From assembly GCF_018449675.1 (NCBI RefSeq), contig NZ_JAAVUZ010000001.1:1-64000 (forward strand): a DNA stretch of 64,000 bases. Direction: 5' to 3'. Within the stretch, counting starts at the first letter, position 1. Each line of letters opens with the position of its first letter. A program made the translations under genes and the position numbers. Positions 53,191 through 60,619 of this stretch are shown one piece after another. This stretch comes from Glaciihabitans sp. dw_435 (lineage in GTDB: Bacteria; Actinomycetota; Actinomycetes; Actinomycetales; Microbacteriaceae). The notes beneath the pieces were generated by a model that ran no database searches, was not told the DNA's origin, and saw nothing but the letters and a program-made list of their open reading frames with translations.

Positions 53191-54381
53191 ATGACCACCT
53201 CACCCTTTGATGGCATCACGCGCGAGCAGCTCAGCCGCTCCAGCAGTCGCAAGTGGAGCCTGCACCCTGGCACCATCGGGGCGTGGGTGGCGGAAATGGA
53301 CTTCGGCACGGCCCCCGCGGTAACGGCGGCGCTACACCAGGCAATCGATGACGGCGATCTCGGGTATCTGTCGCCCGCGACATCCGCTCGCATGGCCGCA
53401 TCGACGGCGCAGTGGTTGCTGGATGACTGTGGGTGGGCCATTGCGCCCGAACACATCCACCCCGTGTCCGACGTGATGGCCGCCCTCGAGGTCGCGATCT
53501 CCAAGTACTCGCCGCACGGGTCGGCCGTGATCATTCCGACGCCGGCCTACATGCCGTTCCTCAGTTTTGTGCCGACGCTCGGGCGCGAGGTCATCCAGAT
53601 GCCGGGGGAGATCGTCGAGGGGCGCTGGCAGCACGATCTTGCCGGTATCGACCGTGCGTTCCACGCCGGCGCCCGCACGCTGGTGCTGTGCAACCCGCAG
53701 AACCCGACCGGATCGGTGATCGGCCGGGACGAGCTCGAGGCCATTGCCACGATCGTCGAGAGGCACAACGGTCGGGTGTTCGCGGACGAGATCCACTCAC
53801 CGCTGCGCTACGGCGGTGTGCCGCACATCCCGTATGCCTCGATCTCCGCGGAAACCGCGCGGCACACCATCACCGCGACGTCCGCGTCGAAAGCGTGGAA
53901 CCTCCCGGGGCTGAAGACGGCGCAACTCATCACGTCGAACGATGCCGATGAGGAGCTGTACCAGATCTTTGGGTTCTCGGTTCTGCACGGGGCATCCACC
54001 CCCGGCGTCATCGCCGCGACAGCCGCCTACGATGACGGTCGCGAGTGGCTCGGCGAGGTCATCGACTACCTCGACGGCAACCGCCGTGCGCTTGCGGAGT
54101 TGCTCGAGGAACACCTGCCCGAGGTTGGCTTCACGCTGCCCGAGGCCACCTACATCGCCTGGCTCGACTGTACGAAGCTCGGCATCGACGGCTCCGTCGC
54201 GGACTTCTTCCGCGAGCAGGCGGGGGTCACGATGACCGACGGATCCCTCTGCGGCGCGGGCTTCGACAACCACGTGCGACTCATCTTTGCGATGCCCCGA
54301 CCGATTCTCGAACAGGCGATCGTGCAGATGGCCGACGCCGTGCGAGCCCACGCCCACACCAGAAAGGTGGTGTCCGCATGA
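53191..54381 (+). CDS. PatB/MalY-type cystathionine beta-lyase (PLP C-S lyase)
   Basis: 396-aa fold-type I PLP enzyme of the MalY/PatB group, which beta-eliminates cystathionine, cysteine and S-substituted cysteines. Typical sequences are GAWVAEMDFGTAPAV near the N terminus, IIPTPAYMPFL, NPQNPTGSVIG, FADEIHSPLRYGG and the PLP lysine in TSASKAWNLPGLKTA. First gene of a sulfur cluster; its stop overlaps the ATG of the MetY-like gene (ATGA), so the two enzymes are coupled. Likely works in methionine synthesis or in thiol release from conjugates. Confidence 0.92.
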   Translation: MTTSPFDGITREQLSRSSSRKWSLHPGTIGAWVAEMDFGTAPAVTAALHQAIDDGDLGYLSPATSARMAASTAQWLLDDCGWAIAPEHIHPVSDVMAALEVAISKYSPHGSAVIIPTPAYMPFLSFVPTLGREVIQMPGEIVEGRWQHDLAGIDRAFHAGARTLVLCNPQNPTGSVIGRDELEAIATIVERHNGRVFADEIHSPLRYGGVPHIPYASISAETARHTITATSASKAWNLPGLKTAQLITSNDADEELYQIFGFSVLHGASTPGVIAATAAYDDGREWLGEVIDYLDGNRRALAELLEEHLPEVGFTLPEATYIAWLDCTKLGIDGSVADFFREQAGVTMTDGSLCGAGFDNHVRLIFAMPRPILEQAIVQMADAVRAHAHTRKVVSA

Positions 54382-55700
54382 GCGACGCCCAGCCCGACCA
54401 CGAGGTCGCCGCCCCCGAATACGACTGGGACGGCTACTCCTTCGACACACGGCAGGTACACGCCGGTGAGTACGAGGACACCGTCAGCGGCGCCCGCGTC
54501 ACGCCCATCGCGATGACCGCCGGCTACCGCTTCGATTCGTTTGATGACGCCCGCGGACGCTTCTCGGGCGAAGGCGACGGGCTCATCTACTCGCGGCAGC
54601 GCAACCCGTCCGGTTCCGTGGCCGAGAAGCGGATCGCTTCCCTCGAGGGTGGCACCGAGGCAATCGTGGTCGCCTCCGGTCAGGCCGCCATCACCGCGGC
54701 ACTCCTGTCGCTCGCGCAGGCCGGCGATCACATTGTCTCCACCGCGAGTATCTACAGCGGCACCCGCATCCTGTTTGCGCGCAGCTTCGCCCGTTTCGGC
54801 GTGACGGTGGACTATGTGTGGGATGAATCGGACGATGCCGAGTGGGACCGCGTGATCACCCCCGCCACCAAGGCCATCTTCAGCGAGACCATTCCGAACC
54901 CCAAAAACGACATCGTCGATATCGCCCAGGTGTCGAGGGTGGCTCGGCGTCACGGCATCCCGTTCGTGGTGGACAACACCGTGGCATCCCCCTTTCTCAT
55001 TCGTCCCATCGAGCACGGTGCCGATGTCGTGGTGCACTCGGCGACGAAGTTTCTCAGTGGCCACGGTGCCGCGCTGTCGGGCGTCATCGTCGACGGGGGA
55101 ACGTTCGACTGGGCGGGTTCCGACCGCACGTACCCGCTGATCGAGCATGGTGTGGGTGGGGGACCGTCGTTCCTCGACCGGTTCCCGACTACCGCCTACG
55201 CGCGGGCGACCCGCGAGGCCGTGGTCAACGACATCGGGCCGGCCCTGTCGCCGTTCAACTCGTTCCTGCTGCACCAGGGGATCGAGACGCTGTCGCTGCG
55301 TATGGAAAGGCACCTGTCGAACTCGCTCACGATCGCGGCATGGTTGGAGCAGCACCCCCGCGTCGAGAGTGTCGACTATGCCGGGCTGCCCGGGAATCCG
55401 GCGTTCGCGCTGGCCCAGGACCTGTACGGCGGCCGCAGTGGGTCGGTGTTCTCGGTGACGGTGAAGGGTGGCGAGGCCGGTGCGCGCAGATTCCTCGATT
55501 CGCTGCGGGTTATCAGTCGGATGACCAACATCGGCGATGTGCGCTCCATGGCGCTGCACCCGGCGACCACCACGCACATCTCGTTCAGCCAGGAACTGCG
55601 CGACCGGCTGGGCATCTCGCCCGGGTTGATCCGGTTGTCGATTGGCATCGAGGATGTCAACGACCTGATCGCGGACCTCGACGCCGCGCTGCTGGCGTAG
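54378..55700 (+). CDS. Cys/Met metabolism PLP enzyme (O-acetylhomoserine sulfhydrylase-like)
   Basis: 440-aa fold-type I PLP enzyme. YSRQRNPSGSVAEKRIASLEGGTEAIVVASGQAA is near identical to MetY/MetB openings, the PLP lysine sits in VVHSATKFLSGHGAALSGVIVDGG, and the protein closes with LIRLSIGIEDVNDLIADLDAAL. The long 430+ aa length and the SIYSGT segment favour O-acetyl-L-homoserine sulfhydrylase over gamma-synthase. ATG 54378 is coupled to the preceding gene. The last codons and stop are included in a 34-bp tandem triplication. Confidence 0.9.
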   Translation: MSDAQPDHEVAAPEYDWDGYSFDTRQVHAGEYEDTVSGARVTPIAMTAGYRFDSFDDARGRFSGEGDGLIYSRQRNPSGSVAEKRIASLEGGTEAIVVASGQAAITAALLSLAQAGDHIVSTASIYSGTRILFARSFARFGVTVDYVWDESDDAEWDRVITPATKAIFSETIPNPKNDIVDIAQVSRVARRHGIPFVVDNTVASPFLIRPIEHGADVVVHSATKFLSGHGAALSGVIVDGGTFDWAGSDRTYPLIEHGVGGGPSFLDRFPTTAYARATREAVVNDIGPALSPFNSFLLHQGIETLSLRMERHLSNSLTIAAWLEQHPRVESVDYAGLPGNPAFALAQDLYGGRSGSVFSVTVKGGEAGARRFLDSLRVISRMTNIGDVRSMALHPATTTHISFSQELRDRLGISPGLIRLSIGIEDVNDLIADLDAALLA

Positions 55701-55775
55701 GGAAGCAGACCTCGACGCCACCCTGCTGGCGTAGGGAAGCAGACTTCGACGCGGCGCTGCTGGCGTAGGTAAGAA
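55674..55775. repeat. Three 34-bp tandem copies spanning the metY-like stop codon
   Basis: Units begin at 55674, 55708 and 55742 (GACCTCGACGCC...CTGCTGGCGTAG...). The first encodes the last residues and the TAG stop; the others repeat this in the untranslated region, with a few substitutions. 34 is not a multiple of three. Confidence 0.95.
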
Positions 55776-55826
55776 CGCTGGCGCGTAATACGCCGCAATC
55801 GAAATAGGGCACACCCGATGCCGCAG

Positions 55827-55886
55827 TTAGTCTCCATTTACCGAGGTCGTCTCTCCACACCGAGACGCTCGCGGTAACGAGACTAA
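55827..55886 (+). promoter_or_regulatory. Nested stem-loop leader upstream of cysK-like gene
   Basis: Three nested perfect stems: TTAGTCTC (55827-55834) with GAGACTAA (55879-55886), TTACCG (55838-55843) with CGGTAA (55872-55877), and CGTCTC (55848-55853) with GAGACG (55862-55867), giving 20 base pairs with small internal loops. The base of the stem shares the AA of the Shine-Dalgarno AAGGA, 5 nt before the ATG. Suits a translation-controlling RNA element; it does not resemble SAM-I, SAM-II, SAM-IV or T-box leaders. Confidence 0.6.
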
Positions 55887-55894
55887 GGATCCGC

Positions 55895-56944
55895 ATGACA
55901 TACCTCGACGAGCGCGCGACCACTCCTGCGCAGCTCCCCACCCCGACGCCGGAGGTCCTCTCCTCCGTGTCGGACCTCATCGGCAACACGCCCCTCGTCG
56001 AGCTGCACTCGCTCACGCAGGGCCTGAACGCCCGCGTGCTGGTGAAACTCGAGAGTCGCAACCCCGGCGGTTCCGCCAAGGATCGCATCGCCCTGCACAT
56101 GGTGCGCACGGCCGAGGCGAACGGCGAGCTCGCCCCCGGCGCGACGATCGTCGAGTCGAGTTCGGGCAACACCGGAATCGGTCTTGCACTCGTCGGACGC
56201 CTGACGGGTCATCCGGTCATCATCATCCACAGCGCATTCATCTCCGCGGAGAAGCGTGCGGTGTTGGCGGCGTATGGCGCCCAGCTGGTCGAGGCGGACT
56301 GGGAAGCGGGGCCGGACGACCCGAACAACGCCCGCGCGTTGGCCGACCGCATCGCGGCGGAGACTCCCGGTGCCTGGCGTTCCTCGCAGTACGACAACGC
56401 TGCCAACCCGGCGGCCCACTACACGACCACCGGTCCCGAGATCTGGCGCCAGACCGCGGGAACGGTCACGCACTTCGTGGCCGGTATTGGCACCGGCGGG
56501 ACTGTGACCGGCGGTGGCAGGTACCTCAAGGACATCAGTGCCGGAGAGGTGCGTGTCATCGGTGCCGATCCCGTGGGTTCCACCTACAGCGGCAGTGATG
56601 CAAGCACAATCGTCGTCGATGGCGTCGGCACGCGGTGGCCGAAATCGAACTGGCCGAGCATCTTCGACCCGACGGTGACGGACGAGGTCCGGGTCATCCC
56701 GGATCAAATCGTCTACGACACGGTGCGTCGCCTCGCAGCGGAGGAAGCCCTGCTGCTCGGCCCCTCGTCCGGACTCGCGATCGCGGCGGGCCTCGAGGTG
56801 GCGGCGACGGCGGAGCCGGGCTCCGTGATCGTGGTGATCGCGCCCGACGGCGGCGGCAACTACCTGAGCAAGGCGTTCAACGACCAGTGGATCGAGTCCT
56901 CGGGGATGAACGCGGACGGTTTCGCGGACGGATCGTCGGACTGA
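55895..56944 (+). CDS. Cysteine synthase-like PLP enzyme
   Basis: 349-aa fold-type II PLP enzyme of the CysK/CysM/CBS group. LIGNTPLVELHSL, the PLP lysine in NPGGSAKDRIALHM, ESSSGNTGIGLAL, FVAGIGTGGTVTGGGRYLK and LGPSSGLAIAA are all present; there are no CBS domains. The length and N-terminal 25 residues are closer to cystathionine beta-synthase-like proteins of actinobacteria than to short CysK. Preceded by the structured leader and followed, with a 1-nt TGATG overlap, by an NtaA-type monooxygenase, so sulfide or a thiol made by that enzyme may be captured here. Confidence 0.9.
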   Translation: MTYLDERATTPAQLPTPTPEVLSSVSDLIGNTPLVELHSLTQGLNARVLVKLESRNPGGSAKDRIALHMVRTAEANGELAPGATIVESSSGNTGIGLALVGRLTGHPVIIIHSAFISAEKRAVLAAYGAQLVEADWEAGPDDPNNARALADRIAAETPGAWRSSQYDNAANPAAHYTTTGPEIWRQTAGTVTHFVAGIGTGGTVTGGGRYLKDISAGEVRVIGADPVGSTYSGSDASTIVVDGVGTRWPKSNWPSIFDPTVTDEVRVIPDQIVYDTVRRLAAEEALLLGPSSGLAIAAGLEVAATAEPGSVIVVIAPDGGGNYLSKAFNDQWIESSGMNADGFADGSSD

Positions 56945-58245
56945 TGGCACTGCAGCACTTCGGCTGGTTCCTCGGTGCCGGGTTCGGCGTGCAGGGGTGG
57001 GGCGACCCGACGTACGGCGTCGGTTATGACTGGAAGCAGCCGCCTGTGTACCAGGACGCCGCGCGCGTGTTCGAGGCAGCCGGTCTCGACCTGTTCATCA
57101 TCGAGGACGGCGTCACCGTGCCCGATACCTACGGTGGGTCGGCCGAGGTCAACCTCGCCGCTGCCCGATTCGTTCCCAAGCATGACCCGCTGCCGCTCGT
57201 GCCCTACCTCCTGGCGGCCACCGAGAAGATCGGTATCGTTCCGACGCTGAGCGCGAGCTTCTACGAGCCGTTCACGGCGGCACGGCTGCTGGCGACACTG
57301 CAGCACTTCGCGAATGGACGGCTCGGCTTCAACGTCGTGACGAGCGGCAGCGATCTCGCCGCCCAGAACTATGGGCTCGACAAGCAGATCGACCACGACC
57401 TGCGCTACGACCGCGCCGAGGAGTGGGTGCAGGTGGTGCGTGCCCTCTGGCGCAGCTGGGATGCCGACGCCATCGTCGAGGACGCGGCCGGTGGAGTCTT
57501 CGCCGACTTCACCAAGGTGCGCACGATCGATCACAAGGGCGAGTTCTTCCAGGTGCGGGGTCCGCTCAACACGGCGCCGCTCGAGAGTGAGCCCGTGATG
57601 GTGCAGGCCGGTGCGTCGGGCAAGGGGCAGGATTTCGCGGGGCGCAACTCGGATGTGATCCTCGCGCTGGCCAGCACCCCCGAGCGGATGCGTGCGCATC
57701 GCGAGGAGGTGCGCGCCGTCGCCGTCCGCAATGGCCGCAATCCGGACGACCTCAAGGTGCTGTTCGTGGTGAACCCGATCGTGACGGCGAACGCCGAGGA
57801 GGCGGCATCCACTCGCGCTCATCGTTCGCAGCTCACCCAGGCCGCCATCGACGAGGCGCTGCAGGGAGTGTCGTACCTCTCGGGGGTCGACTTCAAGAAG
57901 TTTGAACTGGATGCGCCGCTACCGGAGTTGACCACCAACAGCAATCAGGGCACGCTCGACAACTTTGTGAAGTCGGCGCCGGCCGGGTCGACGCTGCGGG
58001 AGATCCTGCAGGCGCGGGCCAACAAGGACGGGCTGGCGATCATCGGCACCCCGGACGAGATCGCCGATCACCTCGGTGAGCTGAGCGAGGCGGTCGGCGG
58101 AGACGGGTTCCTGTTCACCGGACAGGTGCACCCGGCGAACGTGCACCGCACGCTCGATCCGCTGGTGCCGGCGCTGCGTCGCCGCGGTCTGCTGCGCACG
58201 GAGCTCGGCGATGGCGGACTGCGCGCGAACCTGACGGACTTCTAG
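56944..58245 (+). CDS. FMN-dependent monooxygenase, NtaA/SnaA/DszA family (second copy)
   Basis: 433-aa luciferase-like flavin monooxygenase. Features are FIIEDGVTVPDTYGG, GRLGFNVVTSGSDLAAQNYG, RYDRAEEWVQVVRALW and VMVQAGASGKGQDFAGRN. It lacks the Pro/Ala tail of the copy at 958-2412 and is only distantly similar. ATG 56944 overlaps the cysteine-synthase stop. Sulfonate- or thioether-cleaving activity feeding CysK/MetY is the simplest reading of the context, but C-N cleavage cannot be ruled out. No flavin reductase is adjacent. Confidence 0.9.
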   Translation: MALQHFGWFLGAGFGVQGWGDPTYGVGYDWKQPPVYQDAARVFEAAGLDLFIIEDGVTVPDTYGGSAEVNLAAARFVPKHDPLPLVPYLLAATEKIGIVPTLSASFYEPFTAARLLATLQHFANGRLGFNVVTSGSDLAAQNYGLDKQIDHDLRYDRAEEWVQVVRALWRSWDADAIVEDAAGGVFADFTKVRTIDHKGEFFQVRGPLNTAPLESEPVMVQAGASGKGQDFAGRNSDVILALASTPERMRAHREEVRAVAVRNGRNPDDLKVLFVVNPIVTANAEEAASTRAHRSQLTQAAIDEALQGVSYLSGVDFKKFELDAPLPELTTNSNQGTLDNFVKSAPAGSTLREILQARANKDGLAIIGTPDEIADHLGELSEAVGGDGFLFTGQVHPANVHRTLDPLVPALRRRGLLRTELGDGGLRANLTDF

Positions 58246-58395
58246 CGGCATGCTGGGCAGCGGGCGACCGTCGCCGGCATCACGCAGCGTGCTGACGAGC
58301 GCGAGCGCGAGTGCGCCGGCACCGCGCAGCGTGCTGACCCGTGCGCCCGCTGACCCCACCACTGACCCCGTCCCCGACCCCTCATACTTCTAACC

Positions 58396-59919
58396 ATGAG
58401 CGTTTTGAGTCGTGCCTTTGTCGAAATAGCGGATGTCACGGCTGTCGCTCGCTCGGAACAACGGGTGTCCTTCGCCCGCGTCGTCGAGCTGGATCTTGCC
58501 GCGTCGCGCGCGGTGGTCGACGCGGTGCTGGCCGAGGGCAAACCGGTCTACGGGTTGAACACCGAACTCGGGGCAGGCCGCGACATCGTGGTCAGTAACG
58601 ACCGCATCGAGGAGTTCCAGCGACGCACCATCCGCAACAGCAGTGGGGGACTCGGCGTTCCTCTCTCGCGGGAACAGGCGCGGGCCGTCATGTTCGCGCG
58701 GCTCGTTGGTTTCACGCGGGGTGGCGCCGGGGTCACTCCCGCCCTCGCCGCGCAGTACCTGCAGTTGCTCAACCGCGACGTGGTGCCGCTGGTCCCGCGC
58801 ACCGGGTCTGTGGGTGCCGCCGATCTGACCGCTCTCGCCGCGATCGCGGCCGTCGCCACCGGAACCGGTCAGGCGCTGCTGAACGGGGAGACGGTGTCCG
58901 GTGCGGATGCGCTCGCCGCGGCGGGGTTGTCCCCGGTGACGTTGCAGGCGCACGAGGGTCTTGCCGTGATGAGCAGTAACGCCTACAGCGTGGGAGTCGG
59001 TGCTCTCGTGATTGCTGATCTCCGGGTCATCCTGCGCTCTGCCGACGACGTTCTGTCGCTGTCACTGACCGCGCTCGCCGGGCACAGCACCGGGGGAAAT
59101 CCGTCGCCGTTCAGCGAGGAGGTGCAGGCCGCGCACCGTGCGCCGGGTCAGGCCGCGTCGGCAGCCCGGGTGCGTGCGTTGCTCGGTGAGGGGCGCACGG
59201 CCTCGACGCAGGACCCCATCTCGTTCCGTTCGGCGCCCCAGGTTCACGGGGCGGCGCGGGATGCGATCGAGCAGACGGCGTCGCTCGTCACGCTCGAGCT
59301 GAACTCGCGCACCGAGAACCCGCTCGTCGATGTCGAGAGCGGACGGATGATCTCGGGCGGCAACTTCCAGGTCGTCGGGCTCGCGCTCGGCTTCGAGACG
59401 CTCCGCATTGCGCTCGGGCACGTGGCTGTGACCAGTGAGCGCCGGTTAGCACGGCTGTCGGGGCTTGCGGCGGACCTGCGGCGTTCTGCCCGGGCGACCG
59501 TTCCCGGGCTCATCTGGTATTCGGCGGCGGCCATGGTGGCGGAGATCCGGCACCTGGCGAATCCGGTCTCGCTCGCCGGGACGAGCCTGTCCGAGGACGT
59601 GGAGGACCACTCGTCCAACGCAGCGCTCGCGCTGCAACTGCTGGAGCGTTCGGCTGCGCTGACCCGGACGGTGCTGGCGGTCGAGGCGATCGCTGCGGTC
59701 GAGTTGGTGATGCTGGCGGATGACCCGTTCGTCGCCAGTGCTGCGTTGCAGCCGCTCGTGGATCTGCTCGCGCCGCTGGTGGCGCGGGCGGGTGGTGCGG
59801 GTGCTGGCGCGGGTACTGGTGCTGGTGCGGATGCTGGTGGTGGCGCGGGTGCTGGAACACTCTCCGCACAGGAACTGGTGGATGCGGTCGAGCGGATCCT
59901 CTTTCCTTCGGCTAGCTAG
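58396..59919 (+). CDS. HAL/PAL-family protein lacking the MIO tripeptide
   Basis: 507-aa homologue of histidine/aromatic ammonia-lyases. Family landmarks: YGLNTELG (Tyr52, usually YGVNTGFG), RRTIRNSSGGLG, LNRDVVPLVPRTGS, ALNGE-like LLNGE, NPSPFSEE, DPISFRSAPQVHGAARD, NPLVDVESG and SGGNFQ. At the site of the Ala-Ser-Gly triad that forms the MIO cofactor it reads GSVGAADLTAL (residues 137-147): one residue is missing and no Ser or Gly is present, so MIO cannot form. A 25-residue Gly/Ala/Thr repeat (about 467-490) lies near the C terminus. Could be a non-MIO lyase, an isomerase or an inactive paralogue. Confidence 0.85.
   Translation: MSVLSRAFVEIADVTAVARSEQRVSFARVVELDLAASRAVVDAVLAEGKPVYGLNTELGAGRDIVVSNDRIEEFQRRTIRNSSGGLGVPLSREQARAVMFARLVGFTRGGAGVTPALAAQYLQLLNRDVVPLVPRTGSVGAADLTALAAIAAVATGTGQALLNGETVSGADALAAAGLSPVTLQAHEGLAVMSSNAYSVGVGALVIADLRVILRSADDVLSLSLTALAGHSTGGNPSPFSEEVQAAHRAPGQAASAARVRALLGEGRTASTQDPISFRSAPQVHGAARDAIEQTASLVTLELNSRTENPLVDVESGRMISGGNFQVVGLALGFETLRIALGHVAVTSERRLARLSGLAADLRRSARATVPGLIWYSAAAMVAEIRHLANPVSLAGTSLSEDVEDHSSNAALALQLLERSAALTRTVLAVEAIAAVELVMLADDPFVASAALQPLVDLLAPLVARAGGAGAGAGTGAGADAGGGAGAGTLSAQELVDAVERILFPSAS
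59792..59860. repeat. Gly/Ala codon repeat inside HAL-like gene
   Basis: A GGTGC(G/T)GG-type simple repeat encodes an alternating Gly-Ala stretch in the C-terminal part of the protein. Confidence 0.7.
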
Positions 59920-59931
59920 TTTTCCCTCGGC

Positions 59932-60501
59932 CTAGCTCATTCCTGCCGTCTCGCCCGTGAGCCGTTTCTCGAAGTGCAGATAGCTGATCTCTTCGAGGTC
60001 GCCGTCGAGGTCGAACAGCGGGCTGTATCCGAGCGCGAGGTACAGCTGCACCGCCTCGGGCTGGCGGGCGCCGGTCGTGAGTGCTGCGACGGAGTATCCG
60101 CGGCGCAGTGCCTCGGACTCGAGTTCTGCCATGACGCGTCGGGCGAGACCCTGTCGGCGGTGGGCCGATGATGCCCAGACTCGCTTGATTTCGGCGGTCG
60201 TGGCATCCACTTTCTTGAAGGCGCCGCCGGCGATCGTCTCACCGTTCCGCACCAGCAGTAAGAATGCGCCACCGTGGCTCTCGGCGAACAGTTCGGCCGG
60301 GTAGCGCGACAGCTCGACGGAGGAGGGGATGCCGTCGTTGAGTCCGTAGCGCTCGTCGTACTCGCGGGACAGCTCCGCGACGAGCGGTGCTGCGCGGGGA
60401 TCGTCGGCGCTGGTCCAGAGCACGGTGACGGCATCAGAAGTGCCGGCTGTAGCAGTGGCGTCGGTGGCACCGGCGACTGGAATCGTGTGGTCTGTGGTCA
60501 C
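59932..60501 (-). CDS. GNAT-family N-acetyltransferase
   Basis: 189-aa acetyltransferase with a 25-residue Ala/Thr-rich N-terminal extension. IAGGAFKKVDATTAEIKRVWASSAHRRQGLARRVMAEL is the acetyl-CoA binding region, followed by RQPEAVQLYLALGYSPL. Substrate unknown. GTG at 60501 is supported by TAGCGT ending 6 nt upstream on the minus strand. It is convergent with the HAL-like gene (12 bp between). Confidence 0.88.
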   Translation of the reverse strand: MTTDHTIPVAGATDATATAGTSDAVTVLWTSADDPRAAPLVAELSREYDERYGLNDGIPSSVELSRYPAELFAESHGGAFLLLVRNGETIAGGAFKKVDATTAEIKRVWASSAHRRQGLARRVMAELESEALRRGYSVAALTTGARQPEAVQLYLALGYSPLFDLDGDLEEISYLHFEKRLTGETAGMS

Positions 60502-60507
60502 GATGCG

Positions 60508-60513
60508 ACGCTA
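60508..60513 (-). promoter_or_regulatory. Leaderless -10 box of GNAT gene
   Basis: TAGCGT on the minus strand, 6 nt before the GTG start. Confidence 0.5.
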
Positions 60514-60619
60514 CGGTCACCGGTGGTCCCGGTCAAACTGTCGTGAGTCACACTTCGTCATCCCGGTGAGGTGGAGCGGAAGGCGGCCAGCGGGTGCTCA
60601 GTGCGTGCCCAGCGCGGGA

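Noticed and set aside
55776-55894. SAM riboswitch or T-box before cysK
   Set aside because: None of the conserved cores is recognisable; only nested simple stems.
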